DNA from: Conyzicola nivalis
GTDB taxonomy: Bacteria; Actinomycetota; Actinomycetes; Actinomycetales; Microbacteriaceae
Direction: 5' to 3'
Length of the DNA: 64,000 nt
Assembly (NCBI RefSeq): GCF_014639655.1
Contig: NZ_BMGB01000001.1
Location: 1,070,882 to 1,134,881, forward strand
Part shown: piece by piece, positions 1 through 7,990 of the stretch
How positions within the stretch are numbered: the first letter of the stretch is position 1
Layout of the letters: the number at the start of each line of letters is the position of its first letter
Notes under the pieces: generated by a model
Database searches by the model: none
Seen by the model: only the letters and a program-made list of their open reading frames with translations
What the model was told of the DNA's origin: nothing
Translations under genes and position numbers: made by a program

Positions 1-19
1 CCCCCCCCCCCCCCCCCCC
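1..19. repeat. Poly-C run at the window edge
   Basis: The window opens with 19 consecutive C residues. Nothing comparable occurs elsewhere in the window. It may be a contig-end or read artefact rather than real sequence. Confidence 0.6.
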
Positions 20-51
20 ACTCTATTGCTGGATGGGATGTCCGGCGGGTC

Positions 52-1677
52 CTAGCCCTTGGTCAGGCCAGCGAAACGCACCTTGAACGACGCGTCGAGG
101 GTGAGACCCTCGACGGTCGAGCCGGTGACGGCAAGCTGGGCGCCCTGGAGCAGCGGGACGGTCGACAGATCGGCCGCCACCTTGTCCTGGATTTCCTCGA
201 TGAGGGCCTGGCGTGCAGCGGGGTCGACGGTGCTCGCCTGCTCCAGGATCATGTCGTTCACTTCGGCGTTGTCGTAGTGGTTCGACAGGAAGTTCTCGGT
301 GAGGAAGAACGGGGTGAGGTAGTTGTCGGCGTCGGAGTAGTCGGGGAACCAGCCGAGCTGGTACGACGGGTAGACGTCGGCGGTGCGGTCCTTCGAGTAC
401 TGAACCCACTCGGTCGGCTGGATGTTCACGGTGAACAGGCCGCTCGACTCGAGCTGGTCCTTGACGAGCGCGTACGCGTCGCCCCACGAGGGGCCGTAGC
501 GCTCGGCGACGTACTGCAGGCTGAGCTCGACGGGGGTGGTGATGCCGGCTGCCGCGAGGGTGGCTGCTGCCTTCTCCGCGTCGGGTCCGCCTTCGCCGTC
601 GCCGTAGAGTCCCTTGAGCGACTCGGTGGCACCGGTGAGGCCGTCGGGTACGTAGGAGTAGAGCGGCGTGTAGGTCTCCTTGAAGACCTGGGTCGCGATC
701 TCCTGGCGGTCGACGAGGTCGGCGGTCGCCTGGCGAACGGCGAGGGCCTTGGCCGGGTCGGCCTCGGGGGTCTTGGCTCCGAAGGGCATCGTGTCGAAGT
801 TGAACACGATGTACTGGATCTCTCCACCGGGGCCGTCGACGACCTTGACCGAGTCGTTACCGCGCAGGTCTTCGACGTCGGTCGCAGACAGGCTGCGGAA
901 CGCCACGTCGATGTCACCCTCCTGGATGTTGAGCTTCAGGTTGGACGAGTCCGTGTAGTAGCTCAGGATGACGGAGGAGTTCTTGGCCTCGCCGAGGAGT
1001 CCCTTGTACTCGGGGTTCGGCGTGAACTCGATCGTCTTGTTGAAGTCGTAGCTCGTGATCGAGTACTGGCCGGCGAAGGCGTTGCCCTCGACGATCTCGT
1101 CGTCGGGCGTGAGCGAGTCAGCGGAGAAGACCTCTTCGTCGACGATCGGGCCAGCAGGGCTGGACAGGATCTGCGGGAAGATCTGGTCGTTCTCGGCCTT
1201 GAGGTGGAAGACGACGGTGGTCTCGTCGACGGCTTCGGTGCTCTCGAGGTTGTAGAGCAGGCTCGAGGGGCCGTTGTCGTCCGCGATCGCGAGCTGGCGG
1301 TCGAACGTGAACTTCACGTCGGACGCGGTGAGGTCGTTGCCGTTGGCGAACTTCAGGCCCTCCTTGAGCACGACCGTGTACTCGGTCGGCGCCGTGAACT
1401 CGGCGGACTCGGCGATGTCGGGCTCGACATCGGGGCTGCCCAGCGGGGTGTTCATCAGGAACGGGAACACCTGGTTCTGGACGCCGAACGAGCCGTTGTC
1501 GTAGGAACCGGCGGGGTCGAGCGCGGTGACCTGCTCGGTGGTTCCGACGAGGATTGCGCCGTCTCCGGACTCCCCGCCGCCCTCTTCAGTGGCACAGCCG
1601 GTGAGCACGAGAGCGAAGGCTGCGGTTCCGGCGAGAATTCCCGCCGCGCGCCTGCCCTTCATTGATGCGAAAGCCAT
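52..1677 (-). CDS. Peptide-type ABC transporter substrate-binding lipoprotein (SBP_bac_5)
   Basis: Extracellular solute-binding protein of the DppA/OppA family, which hands peptides or similar ligands to an ABC permease pair. Residues 7-28 form a lipoprotein signal: basic start, hydrophobic core and lipobox LTGC with the lipidated Cys at 28. The family-typical segment NGNDLTASDVKFTFDR lies near residues 112-127, and the 541-residue length is normal. I chose the ATG at 1677 because AGGAAG lies 12 bases upstream. An earlier GTG/ATG-type start at 1749 would put 24 residues before the signal peptide. Permease and ATPase genes are not in the window; they may lie to the left. The ligand cannot be told from sequence. 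Confidence 0.93.
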   Translation of the reverse strand: MAFASMKGRRAAGILAGTAAFALVLTGCATEEGGGESGDGAILVGTTEQVTALDPAGSYDNGSFGVQNQVFPFLMNTPLGSPDVEPDIAESAEFTAPTEYTVVLKEGLKFANGNDLTASDVKFTFDRQLAIADDNGPSSLLYNLESTEAVDETTVVFHLKAENDQIFPQILSSPAGPIVDEEVFSADSLTPDDEIVEGNAFAGQYSITSYDFNKTIEFTPNPEYKGLLGEAKNSSVILSYYTDSSNLKLNIQEGDIDVAFRSLSATDVEDLRGNDSVKVVDGPGGEIQYIVFNFDTMPFGAKTPEADPAKALAVRQATADLVDRQEIATQVFKETYTPLYSYVPDGLTGATESLKGLYGDGEGGPDAEKAAATLAAAGITTPVELSLQYVAERYGPSWGDAYALVKDQLESSGLFTVNIQPTEWVQYSKDRTADVYPSYQLGWFPDYSDADNYLTPFFLTENFLSNHYDNAEVNDMILEQASTVDPAARQALIEEIQDKVAADLSTVPLLQGAQLAVTGSTVEGLTLDASFKVRFAGLTKG

Positions 1678-1855
1678 AAGCGTGTACTTCTTCCTGTGTG
1701 AGTGCAAGAAATGAATGTGCGGCGCACGCCAAAGGACCACGCCGTACATTGCTGTGGTCTAGTAGTAACACAGATACAACCGGGGCTCCCAGTCAGCAGG
1801 GTCGACGCCGCGGATGTTTACACGAAAGCAACATTCGCTCGTGAAAGGCCTTCGC

Positions 1856-3706
1856 CTATCCCGCGCGGAGGGCCCGGCGCTCGCCCTCGACGCGCACCAG
1901 ATCACGCTGGATCTGGCCGTATTTCTCGACCTCCACCGTGGCATCCGTTCTCTGCAAAGCCCCGAGAAGGTCCTTCTTCTGGCGGAGCAGGTCGCGGTCG
2001 ATGAGCCCGGCGACCACGTCCCTGCAGTAGGCGCCGATGAGTTCCGGACGTTCGGGGATGGGCGCCACGCCGAGCTGCTTCACGAGGGTGGCGAACGGCA
2101 GGGGCACCTCGTCGGAGACGCGCGCGAGCCAGTCGGGCGCCTCCCAGTGCTCGGCGCTCGTCGCGATCGCGTCGCTGACGACCGCGAGCGTGTTGTCGGT
2201 GAAGGTGACGGCGGCGGCGCGGCGGATGAAGTCGAGGCCCACGTCGGTGGGGTACTGCAGCATCGCCATCAGCGCGTCACGCTCGAGGCGCGTGGTCGGG
2301 TCGGTCGGAAGCTGCATGAGCGAGAGGCTGGTGTCGAGCTCGTGGGCGTCGCCGGGCGACTTCGCCTCGGCGCCCGAGGAGGAGCGGGCGGATGACACGG
2401 CACGGCGCACCTCGTCGAGCTCCATGCCCAACCACTGGGCCGTCTGCCGCACGTAGCCGACCTCGAGGGCCTCGTCGCGGATGCCGGCGACGACGGGGGC
2501 GGTCGCCCGCAGCGCGGCGACGCGTCCCTCGACGGTGGCGAGGTTGTGGGCGTCGAGCACGCGCCGGATCATGAACTCGAACATCGGCTTGCGCGTGGTG
2601 ACGAGCCGGCGCACCGCGTCGTCGCCGCGGTGGAGGCGCAGGTCGCACGGGTCGAGCCCGTCGGGGGCGACGGCCACGAAGGTCTGGGCGGAGAAGCGCT
2701 GCTCCTCGTCGAAGGCGCGGCTGGCGGCCTTCTGCCCCGCGGCGTCGGGGTCGAAGGTGAAGATCACCTCGCCGGTGCTGCGCACGTCGCCGGCCACGTC
2801 GCCCATCACCCGGCGGATCATCTTGATGTGGTCGACGCCGAAGCTCGTTCCACAGGTGGCGACCGCGGTGGTAACGCCGGCGAGGTGGCAGGCCATCACG
2901 TCGGTGTAGCCCTCGACAACGACGACCTGCTTGCCGCGCGAGATGTCCTTCTTGGCGAGGTCGAGCCCGTAGAGCACCTGGCTCTTGTGGTACACCGGCG
3001 TCTCGGGGGTGTTGAGGTACTTGGGGCCCTGGTCGTCGTCGAGCAGCTTGCGCGCGCCGAAACCGACGGTCTGCCCCGTCGTGTCGCGGATGGGCCAGAC
3101 CAGCCGGCCGCGGAACCGGTCGTAGACGTCGCCCCGCTCGCCGCGGCCGAGCAGGCCGGCCACCACGAGCTCGTCGTCGCTGTAGCCGAGGGTCTTGAGG
3201 TGCTTGCCGAGGGCGCCGTGGCGCGGGGCGAAGCCGATGCCGAAACGCTCGGCGGCGCCCTGGTCGAATCCGCGTTCGCCGAGGAACCGGCGGCCGGGCT
3301 CGGCCTCCTCGCTGCCGAGGGAGGCGACGTAGAAATCGGCTGCCGCCTGGTTGGCGCTCAGGATGCGGGCCCGGTTGCCGTGGTCGCTGGCCTGACCGCC
3401 GTCTTCGTAGTGCAGTTCGTAGCCGAGACGGCCGGCGAGCAGCTCGACAGCCTCGGAGAACGACACGTGGTCCATCTTCTGCAGGAACGAGTAGACGTCG
3501 CCGCCCTCGCCGCAGCCGAAGCAGTGGTAGAAACCGACCTGGGGCCGCACGTGGAAGCTGGGGCTGCGCTCCTCGTGGAACGGGCAGAGGCCCTTCATCG
3601 ATCCGACGCCGGCGTTCTTGAGGCTGACGTAGTCACCCACGACGTCTGCGAGGTTGGTGCGCGACCTGACTTCGTCGATGTCGCTACGTCGGATCAGGCC
3701 TGCCAC
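1856..3706 (-). CDS. dnaG: DNA primase DnaG
   Basis: Synthesises RNA primers for the replisome and works with DnaB helicase. The N-terminal CHC2 zinc-binding domain is intact (Cys41, His44, Cys62, Cys65). The Toprim catalytic core follows, with the VVVVEGYTDV glutamate motif near residues 262-272 and the metal-binding FDPDAAG motif near 315. The C-terminal 200 residues are the variable helicase-interaction region. The length of 616 residues fits actinobacterial DnaG. It lies downstream of dusB-dgt, but two hairpin repeats separate it from dgt, so it probably has its own promoter within 3707-3798. Confidence 0.98.
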   Translation of the reverse strand: MAGLIRRSDIDEVRSRTNLADVVGDYVSLKNAGVGSMKGLCPFHEERSPSFHVRPQVGFYHCFGCGEGGDVYSFLQKMDHVSFSEAVELLAGRLGYELHYEDGGQASDHGNRARILSANQAAADFYVASLGSEEAEPGRRFLGERGFDQGAAERFGIGFAPRHGALGKHLKTLGYSDDELVVAGLLGRGERGDVYDRFRGRLVWPIRDTTGQTVGFGARKLLDDDQGPKYLNTPETPVYHKSQVLYGLDLAKKDISRGKQVVVVEGYTDVMACHLAGVTTAVATCGTSFGVDHIKMIRRVMGDVAGDVRSTGEVIFTFDPDAAGQKAASRAFDEEQRFSAQTFVAVAPDGLDPCDLRLHRGDDAVRRLVTTRKPMFEFMIRRVLDAHNLATVEGRVAALRATAPVVAGIRDEALEVGYVRQTAQWLGMELDEVRRAVSSARSSSGAEAKSPGDAHELDTSLSLMQLPTDPTTRLERDALMAMLQYPTDVGLDFIRRAAAVTFTDNTLAVVSDAIATSAEHWEAPDWLARVSDEVPLPFATLVKQLGVAPIPERPELIGAYCRDVVAGLIDRDLLRQKKDLLGALQRTDATVEVEKYGQIQRDLVRVEGERRALRAG

Positions 3707-3798
3707 GTGACGAGTCTACGGTCGCCACTCCCCCGCCGCTGTCACTCGCGCCGATCTGTGGGCGGGCCGCCCGGACCGCCCACGCCCGCCATAATTTT

Positions 3799-3890
3799 GG
3801 AAATTCAGGATGTCTCGTCGCGGGCGGGTTTCACCGGCGCGGAAACACGCGGGTGGGGTCACGCGCACCGACGCGACATCCTGAATTTCC
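3799..3890. repeat. 92-bp hairpin repeat, copy 1
   Basis: Starts GGAAATTCAGGA and ends TCCTGAATTTCC. Both ends carry the fixed N6-GTCG extension, giving a 22-bp inverted repeat with one mismatch. A central stem CGCG/CGCG is capped by loop GAAACA exactly at the midpoint. It lies about 190 bp downstream of the dgt stop, behind copy 2. Confidence 0.95.
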
Positions 3891-3954
3891 GATGGGGCGG
3901 CTGGTTTGAGGCGCGCCGTCGCCTCTCAGCGGCGGCCCACGCCCGCCACGTTTC

Positions 3955-4046
3955 GGAAACTCAGGAGGTCTCGTCGCGGCCGGGTTTCACCGGCGCGGAA
4001 ACACACGGGCGGGGTCACGCGCACCGACGCGACATCCTGAATTTCC
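3955..4046. repeat. 92-bp hairpin repeat, copy 2
   Basis: Interior nearly identical to copy 1, so the pair arose by tandem duplication of about 156 bp. The left arm reads GGAAACTCAGGA (C for T at position 6) and the right arm is the standard TCCTGAATTTCC. Central loop GAAACA. It lies 37 bp downstream of the dgt stop codon. Confidence 0.95.
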
Positions 4047-4083
4047 GAAAGGGCGGCGCGGGGGGGTGAGGGTGTGGGTGTGG

Positions 4084-5361
4084 TCAGCGCGCTGCCACGC
4101 CGGGTCCGCCTATGAGGCGGGCGTGCCAGGCCAGGGCGGACTGGTCGGTGAGCGACGCGACCTGGTCGACGATCACGCGCTTGCGGGCGTTGTCGTCGGA
4201 CGCCGCGTGCCAGTCGGCCGCGAAACCGGCGTCGAGGTCGCGGTGTTCGGTCGCCAAGAGAGCGTTCGCGAGGTCGGTCAGGATGTCACGCTGCTCCGCG
4301 TAAATCGGCTTGCGGGCGTTCGTCGACATCACGTTCGCCGCCACGATCCCCTTGAGCACGGCGATCTCGGCCTGGGTGTCGCGCGGGATCACGACGTCGG
4401 CGCCGAACCGGATGAGCGCTCCCGAGGCGTGGGCGGCACGGGTGGCGTGCACTGCCTCGTGGGCGAAGCGTCCGATCAGCTGGCTGGTCAGGTTCTTCAG
4501 GCGCGCGAGGTCCATGCGCGAGCCGCTCCACGACTGCAGCCAGTAGTCCAGGCTGTCGAGCCGGTCGAACGCCGCGATGAGGGTGTCGTGGTCGAATTCC
4601 CCGCCGATCCACGCGAACATCGAGTCGACCAGCTCGTCGTGGTCGGCCCGGGCGCCGAGCGCGGGCACGTCGAGGAACCCGCCGACGACGGCGTCCTCGA
4701 AGTCGTGCACCGAGTAGGCGATGTCGTCGGAGAGGTCCATGACCTGGGCCTCGATGCAGCGCTGCCGGTCGGGTGCGCCCTGGCGCAACCACTCGAACAC
4801 CGCGGTGTCGTCGTCGTAGAAGCCGAACTTGCTTCGTCCGCTCGGGTCGGGGATGCCCTGCGACGCTGGCCACGGGTACTTCGTGCTGGCGTCGAGCGAG
4901 GCGCGGGTGAGGTTGAGCCCGTAGCTTTGGCCATCGCGGCCGAAGACCTTGGGCTCGAGGCGGGTCAGCAGCCGCAGCGTCTGGGCGTTGCCCTCGAAAC
5001 CGCCGAAGTCGATCGCCCAGTCGTTGAGCGCCTTCTCACCGTTGTGGCCGAAGGGCGGATGCCCGATGTCGTGCGCCAGGCACGCTGTGTCGACCACGTC
5101 GGGGTCGAGGCCGAGGCTCTCGGCGAGCTCGCGGCCGACCTGCGCCACCTCGAGCGAGTGCGTCAGGCGGTTGCGTGCGAAGTCGAGTCCCTGCGTCGGG
5201 CTGAGCACCTGCGTCTTGGCGGCGAGACGCCGCAGCGCGCTCGAGTGCAGCAGGCGCGCGCGGTCGCGGGCGAAGTCGCTGCGCCGGCTCGAGTGCTCTT
5301 CGGGCAACCAGCGCTCGGCGTCGGCCTCGCTGTACTGCCCGGTATCTCCCCTAGCCACCAC
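4084..5361 (-). CDS. dgt: Deoxyguanosinetriphosphate triphosphohydrolase-like protein
   Basis: HD-superfamily enzyme that cleaves dNTPs to deoxynucleosides plus triphosphate, contributing to dNTP balance. The metal-binding residues are visible as His68 (RLTHSLEV) and His97-Asp98 (LAHDIGHPPFGHNGE). The 425-residue length fits the shorter bacterial dGTPase subfamily. GTG start. It overlaps the end of dusB by 11 bp, so the two genes are co-transcribed and translationally linked. The substrate range of short Dgt homologues varies and cannot be set here. Confidence 0.95.
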   Translation of the reverse strand: MVARGDTGQYSEADAERWLPEEHSSRRSDFARDRARLLHSSALRRLAAKTQVLSPTQGLDFARNRLTHSLEVAQVGRELAESLGLDPDVVDTACLAHDIGHPPFGHNGEKALNDWAIDFGGFEGNAQTLRLLTRLEPKVFGRDGQSYGLNLTRASLDASTKYPWPASQGIPDPSGRSKFGFYDDDTAVFEWLRQGAPDRQRCIEAQVMDLSDDIAYSVHDFEDAVVGGFLDVPALGARADHDELVDSMFAWIGGEFDHDTLIAAFDRLDSLDYWLQSWSGSRMDLARLKNLTSQLIGRFAHEAVHATRAAHASGALIRFGADVVIPRDTQAEIAVLKGIVAANVMSTNARKPIYAEQRDILTDLANALLATEHRDLDAGFAADWHAASDDNARKRVIVDQVASLTDQSALAWHARLIGGPGVAAR

Positions 5362-6508
5362 TGTTGTGCAATTCGGCCTCGATCAGTTCGGTGCGGAAGC
5401 TCTCATCGAGGTTCCGGCTGTCGAGCCAACCGTACGGCAGGCTCGGCTTCTTGGGGCTGCCGGCACGGCCGCGCGGGCCCTCGGCCTCCTTGCCCGGGTA
5501 CGGCTGGTCGAAGTCGAGCGTCGCGATGAGGTCGTCGATCTCCTGCACGCTCGACGACATGGCCAGAGCCGCGCGGGTCTCGCCGCCGACCGGATAGCCC
5601 TTGAAATACCAGGCCACGTGCTTGCGCATGTCGCGGCAGGCCCGGGCCTCCTCGCCGTCGTAGAACTCGATGAGCAGCTCGGCGTGACGGCGGTAGGCGC
5701 GCGCGGCCTCGCCCAGCGTCGGCTGGGCCTGCAGCTTTTCTCCGCGGAACGCCGCGGCGAGATCACCGAACAGCCACGGGCGACCGAGGCAGCCGCGGCC
5801 GACGACGACCCCGTCGCATCCGGTCTCTGCGACCATGCGGATCGCGTCTTCCGCGCTCCAGATGTCGCCGTTACCGAGCACGGGCACGTCGGTGATGGTC
5901 TGCTTGAGCTTGGCGATCGCGCTCCAGTCGGCCTGGCCGGAGTAGAAGTCGGCGGCCGTGCGTGCGTGCAGCGCGATGCTGGCGACGCCGGCGCCCTGGG
6001 CCGCCTTCGCGGCCTCGATGTAGGTGAGGTGGTCGTCGTCGATGCCCTTGCGCATCTTGATCGTGAGCGGGATGTCGCCCGCCGCCTTCACGGCGCCCTC
6101 GACGATGTCGCGGAAGAGGTCTTGCTTCCAGGGGAGCGCCGCTCCCCCGCCCTTGCGCGTGACTTTCGGCACGGGGCATCCGAAATTCAGGTCGATGTGG
6201 TCGGCGCGGTCCTCGGCGACGAGCATCGTGACGGCCTCGGAGACCGTCGTCGGGTCGACACCGTAGAGCTGGATGCTGCGGGTCGACTCCGACTCGTGGT
6301 GCTTGATGAGGCGCATGCTCTCGGGCGTGCGTTCGACGAGCGCACGGCTCGTGATCATCTCGGAGACGTAGAGGCCGGCGCCGTATTCGCGGCAGAGCCT
6401 GCGGAACGCGGTGTTCGTGATGCCGGCCATCGGTGCGAGCACGACCGGTACGTCAAGGGCGATGGGCCCGATCTGTAGGGTAGGAAGTGTGGCGGTCACG
6501 GCGGTCAT
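5351..6508 (-). CDS. dusB: tRNA-dihydrouridine synthase
   Basis: FMN-dependent enzyme that reduces specific uridines in the tRNA D-loop. The N-terminal TIM barrel shows the start motif APMAGITNTAFR (residues 25-36) and the catalytic cysteine at 111 in NFGCPVPKV. The VLGNGDIW phosphate-binding segment follows in the second half. The length of 385 residues is standard. First gene of a dusB-dgt unit transcribed leftward. It is separated from the divergent YbaK-type gene by only 46 bp, which must hold both promoters. The exact tRNA position modified is not readable from sequence. Confidence 0.96.
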   Translation of the reverse strand: MTAVTATLPTLQIGPIALDVPVVLAPMAGITNTAFRRLCREYGAGLYVSEMITSRALVERTPESMRLIKHHESESTRSIQLYGVDPTTVSEAVTMLVAEDRADHIDLNFGCPVPKVTRKGGGAALPWKQDLFRDIVEGAVKAAGDIPLTIKMRKGIDDDHLTYIEAAKAAQGAGVASIALHARTAADFYSGQADWSAIAKLKQTITDVPVLGNGDIWSAEDAIRMVAETGCDGVVVGRGCLGRPWLFGDLAAAFRGEKLQAQPTLGEAARAYRRHAELLIEFYDGEEARACRDMRKHVAWYFKGYPVGGETRAALAMSSSVQEIDDLIATLDFDQPYPGKEAEGPRGRAGSPKKPSLPYGWLDSRNLDESFRTELIEAELHNSGG

Positions 6509-6554
6509 TTGTTCAATTCTTCCACGTTCTTCATATTCGGATACGCGAGGCGCA

Positions 6555-7016
6555 ATGACCGGTTCAGAACGAGTGGCTTCGGATGCTGCGAGCCGGGGTA
6601 TCGAGGTGGAGTTCGTCGAACGTCCCGCGGCGGGTTCGCTCGAAGAGGCGGCCGCGCTGATGGGCCTCGACCCGGCCGGGATCGTGAAGACGCTCGTGGT
6701 GAAGCGGCACGATGGCAGCTACCTGTTCGCCCTCGTCCCGGGCGACCGGCAGATCTCGTGGCCGAAGCTGCGCGCCGTCGTCGGCGTCAACAAGCTGCGT
6801 CTGCCCGAGGCGTCGTTGGCGCTCGAGGCCACGGGCTACGAGCGCGGAACGATTACCCCGCTCGGCTCGTCGACCGCGTGGCCGGTGTTCGCCGACGAGC
6901 GCATCGCGGGCCTGCGCATCGCGATGGGGGCGGGCGAACACGGGATGAGCGCCTTCGTCGACGCGGACTCGCTCATCGCCGGCTTCGACGCGACGGTCGC
7001 CGACATCTCGGACTGA
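6555..7016 (+). CDS. YbaK/EbsC-family aminoacyl-tRNA deacylase
   Basis: Small editing-domain protein of 153 residues. Members of the YbaK/ProX family hydrolyse mischarged tRNAs such as Cys-tRNA(Pro). The conserved Lys lies in the segment GIVKTLVVK, and the GxxxG-type pocket (LGSSTAWPVFADE, MGAGEHG) is present. I chose the ATG at 6555 because earlier in-frame starts would extend back over the dusB coding region. Transcribed divergently from dusB. Repeat copy 3 begins 65 bp after the stop. Confidence 0.9.
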   Translation: MTGSERVASDAASRGIEVEFVERPAAGSLEEAAALMGLDPAGIVKTLVVKRHDGSYLFALVPGDRQISWPKLRAVVGVNKLRLPEASLALEATGYERGTITPLGSSTAWPVFADERIAGLRIAMGAGEHGMSAFVDADSLIAGFDATVADISD

Positions 7017-7081
7017 GCGCGGCGGGAGCCGCGGCATCCGGCGCCCGTCTGCCCTGCCGGGCTGCGGCGGGAGGCGTTTTC

Positions 7082-7173
7082 GGAAATTCAGGAATCCCGG
7101 TCGCGCACCGTCACCACGACCGCGGAATCCCGCGGGTGGCGAAGCCGGTCGCGACCGTGTCTCCTGAATTTCC
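7082..7173. repeat. 92-bp hairpin repeat, copy 3
   Basis: Standard 12-bp arms; both ends carry GTCG at positions 19-22 of the half-site. The central stem CCGCG/CGCGG is capped by loop GAATCC exactly at the midpoint. Lies between the convergent YbaK-type gene and the small CX4C gene. Confidence 0.95.
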
Positions 7174-7208
7174 GAAGGGGCTCGGTGGTAAAGCCGGCCG
7201 GGTGACTG

Positions 7209-7343
7209 CTAGACGCGGTCCTCGTCGAGCTGCCGGTTCACGGCCTGCTGCGTCGACTGCGGGATCTCGCACGAGTCGCCGATGCACGCGGCGGCGGACG
7301 GGTCGCCCGCCATCACGAACGGGGTGGTCTGCGCGGCGGTCAT
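7209..7343 (-). CDS. Small 44-residue CX4C protein coupled to the FrnE-type gene
   Basis: An ATG at 7343 overlaps the TGA of the upstream oxidoreductase gene in an ATGA, then stays open for 44 codons to a TAG. The peptide begins MTAAQTTPFVMAGDP and has two cysteines, Cys20 and Cys25, in the sequence ACIGDSCEIP. It has no signal peptide or membrane segment. The overlap predicts translation by ribosomes leaving the DsbA-family gene, and the cysteine pair beside a thiol oxidoreductase suggests a redox partner or metal site. I do not recognise a named family. The support is the start-stop overlap and the composition of the peptide, not homology. Confidence 0.6.
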   Translation of the reverse strand: MTAAQTTPFVMAGDPSAAACIGDSCEIPQSTQQAVNRQLDEDRV

Positions 7344-7990
7344 GATGCGTCCCGCTCGGACTGGGCCTGGGTCAGCACATCGGCAAACGCCGCGGCCTCT
7401 TGCGCGCCGGAGACACCGTACTTCCCGTCGATCACGAAGAACGGAACGCCCTGGATGCCGTAAGCCTGGGCCTGCGCGACATCCGCCTTCACGTCTGCGA
7501 GGTAGGTCTGCGCCTCGAGCACCGCGACGACCTCGTCACGGTCGAGGCCGACGCCCGCCGCGACGTCGGCGAGATCGGCGATGCGGCCCACGTGGCCGCC
7601 GTCGACGAAGTAGGCCTTGAGCAGCGCTTCCTTCATCTCGAGCTGCACGCCCTTGCTCTTCGCGAAGTGCAGCAGCTCGTGCGCCTTGATCGTGTTCGTC
7701 TGGTGCACGTGGTCGTAGTCGTAGTCGAGTCCGACGCTCTTGGCGATGCCGGTAACGCGGTCGAGCATCATGTCGACCTGCTCGGGCGCGATGCCCTTGC
7801 GCTGGCTGAGGAAGTCCTTGGGCGAGCCGTCGAAATCGACCGGGGTGTCGGGGGCGAGCTCGAAGGAGTGGTACTCCACCTCGACGTCGCCGCCGAACTG
7901 CGCGGCCCCGGCCTCGAACTTGCGCTTACCGATGTAGCACCAGGGGCACTGAACGTCGGACCAGATATCAACCTTTATCGGAGTACTCAC
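7340..7990 (-). CDS. DsbA-family oxidoreductase, FrnE-like
   Basis: Thioredoxin-fold protein of 216 residues with the active-site CPWC at Cys15-Cys18, right after the first beta strand (KVDIWSDVQCPWC). The long alpha-helical insert and the cis-Pro loop GVPFF near residue 180 match the FrnE/2-hydroxychromene-2-carboxylate isomerase branch of DsbA. No signal peptide, so cytosolic; such proteins act as dithiol oxidoreductases or isomerases. GTG start at 7990 overlaps the stop of the upstream DUF559 gene (GTGA). The small CX4C gene overlaps its own stop, making a three-gene chain. Confidence 0.92.
   Translation of the reverse strand: MSTPIKVDIWSDVQCPWCYIGKRKFEAGAAQFGGDVEVEYHSFELAPDTPVDFDGSPKDFLSQRKGIAPEQVDMMLDRVTGIAKSVGLDYDYDHVHQTNTIKAHELLHFAKSKGVQLEMKEALLKAYFVDGGHVGRIADLADVAAGVGLDRDEVVAVLEAQTYLADVKADVAQAQAYGIQGVPFFVIDGKYGVSGAQEAAAFADVLTQAQSERDAS

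Larger units (their letters stand above)
3707..4083. other. Gene-free stretch with two hairpin repeats
   Basis: Between dnaG and dgt. It holds repeat copies 1 and 2 inside a tandem duplication with a period of about 156 bp: the words cccacgcccgcca precede both copies. No gene seen. Confidence 0.8.
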
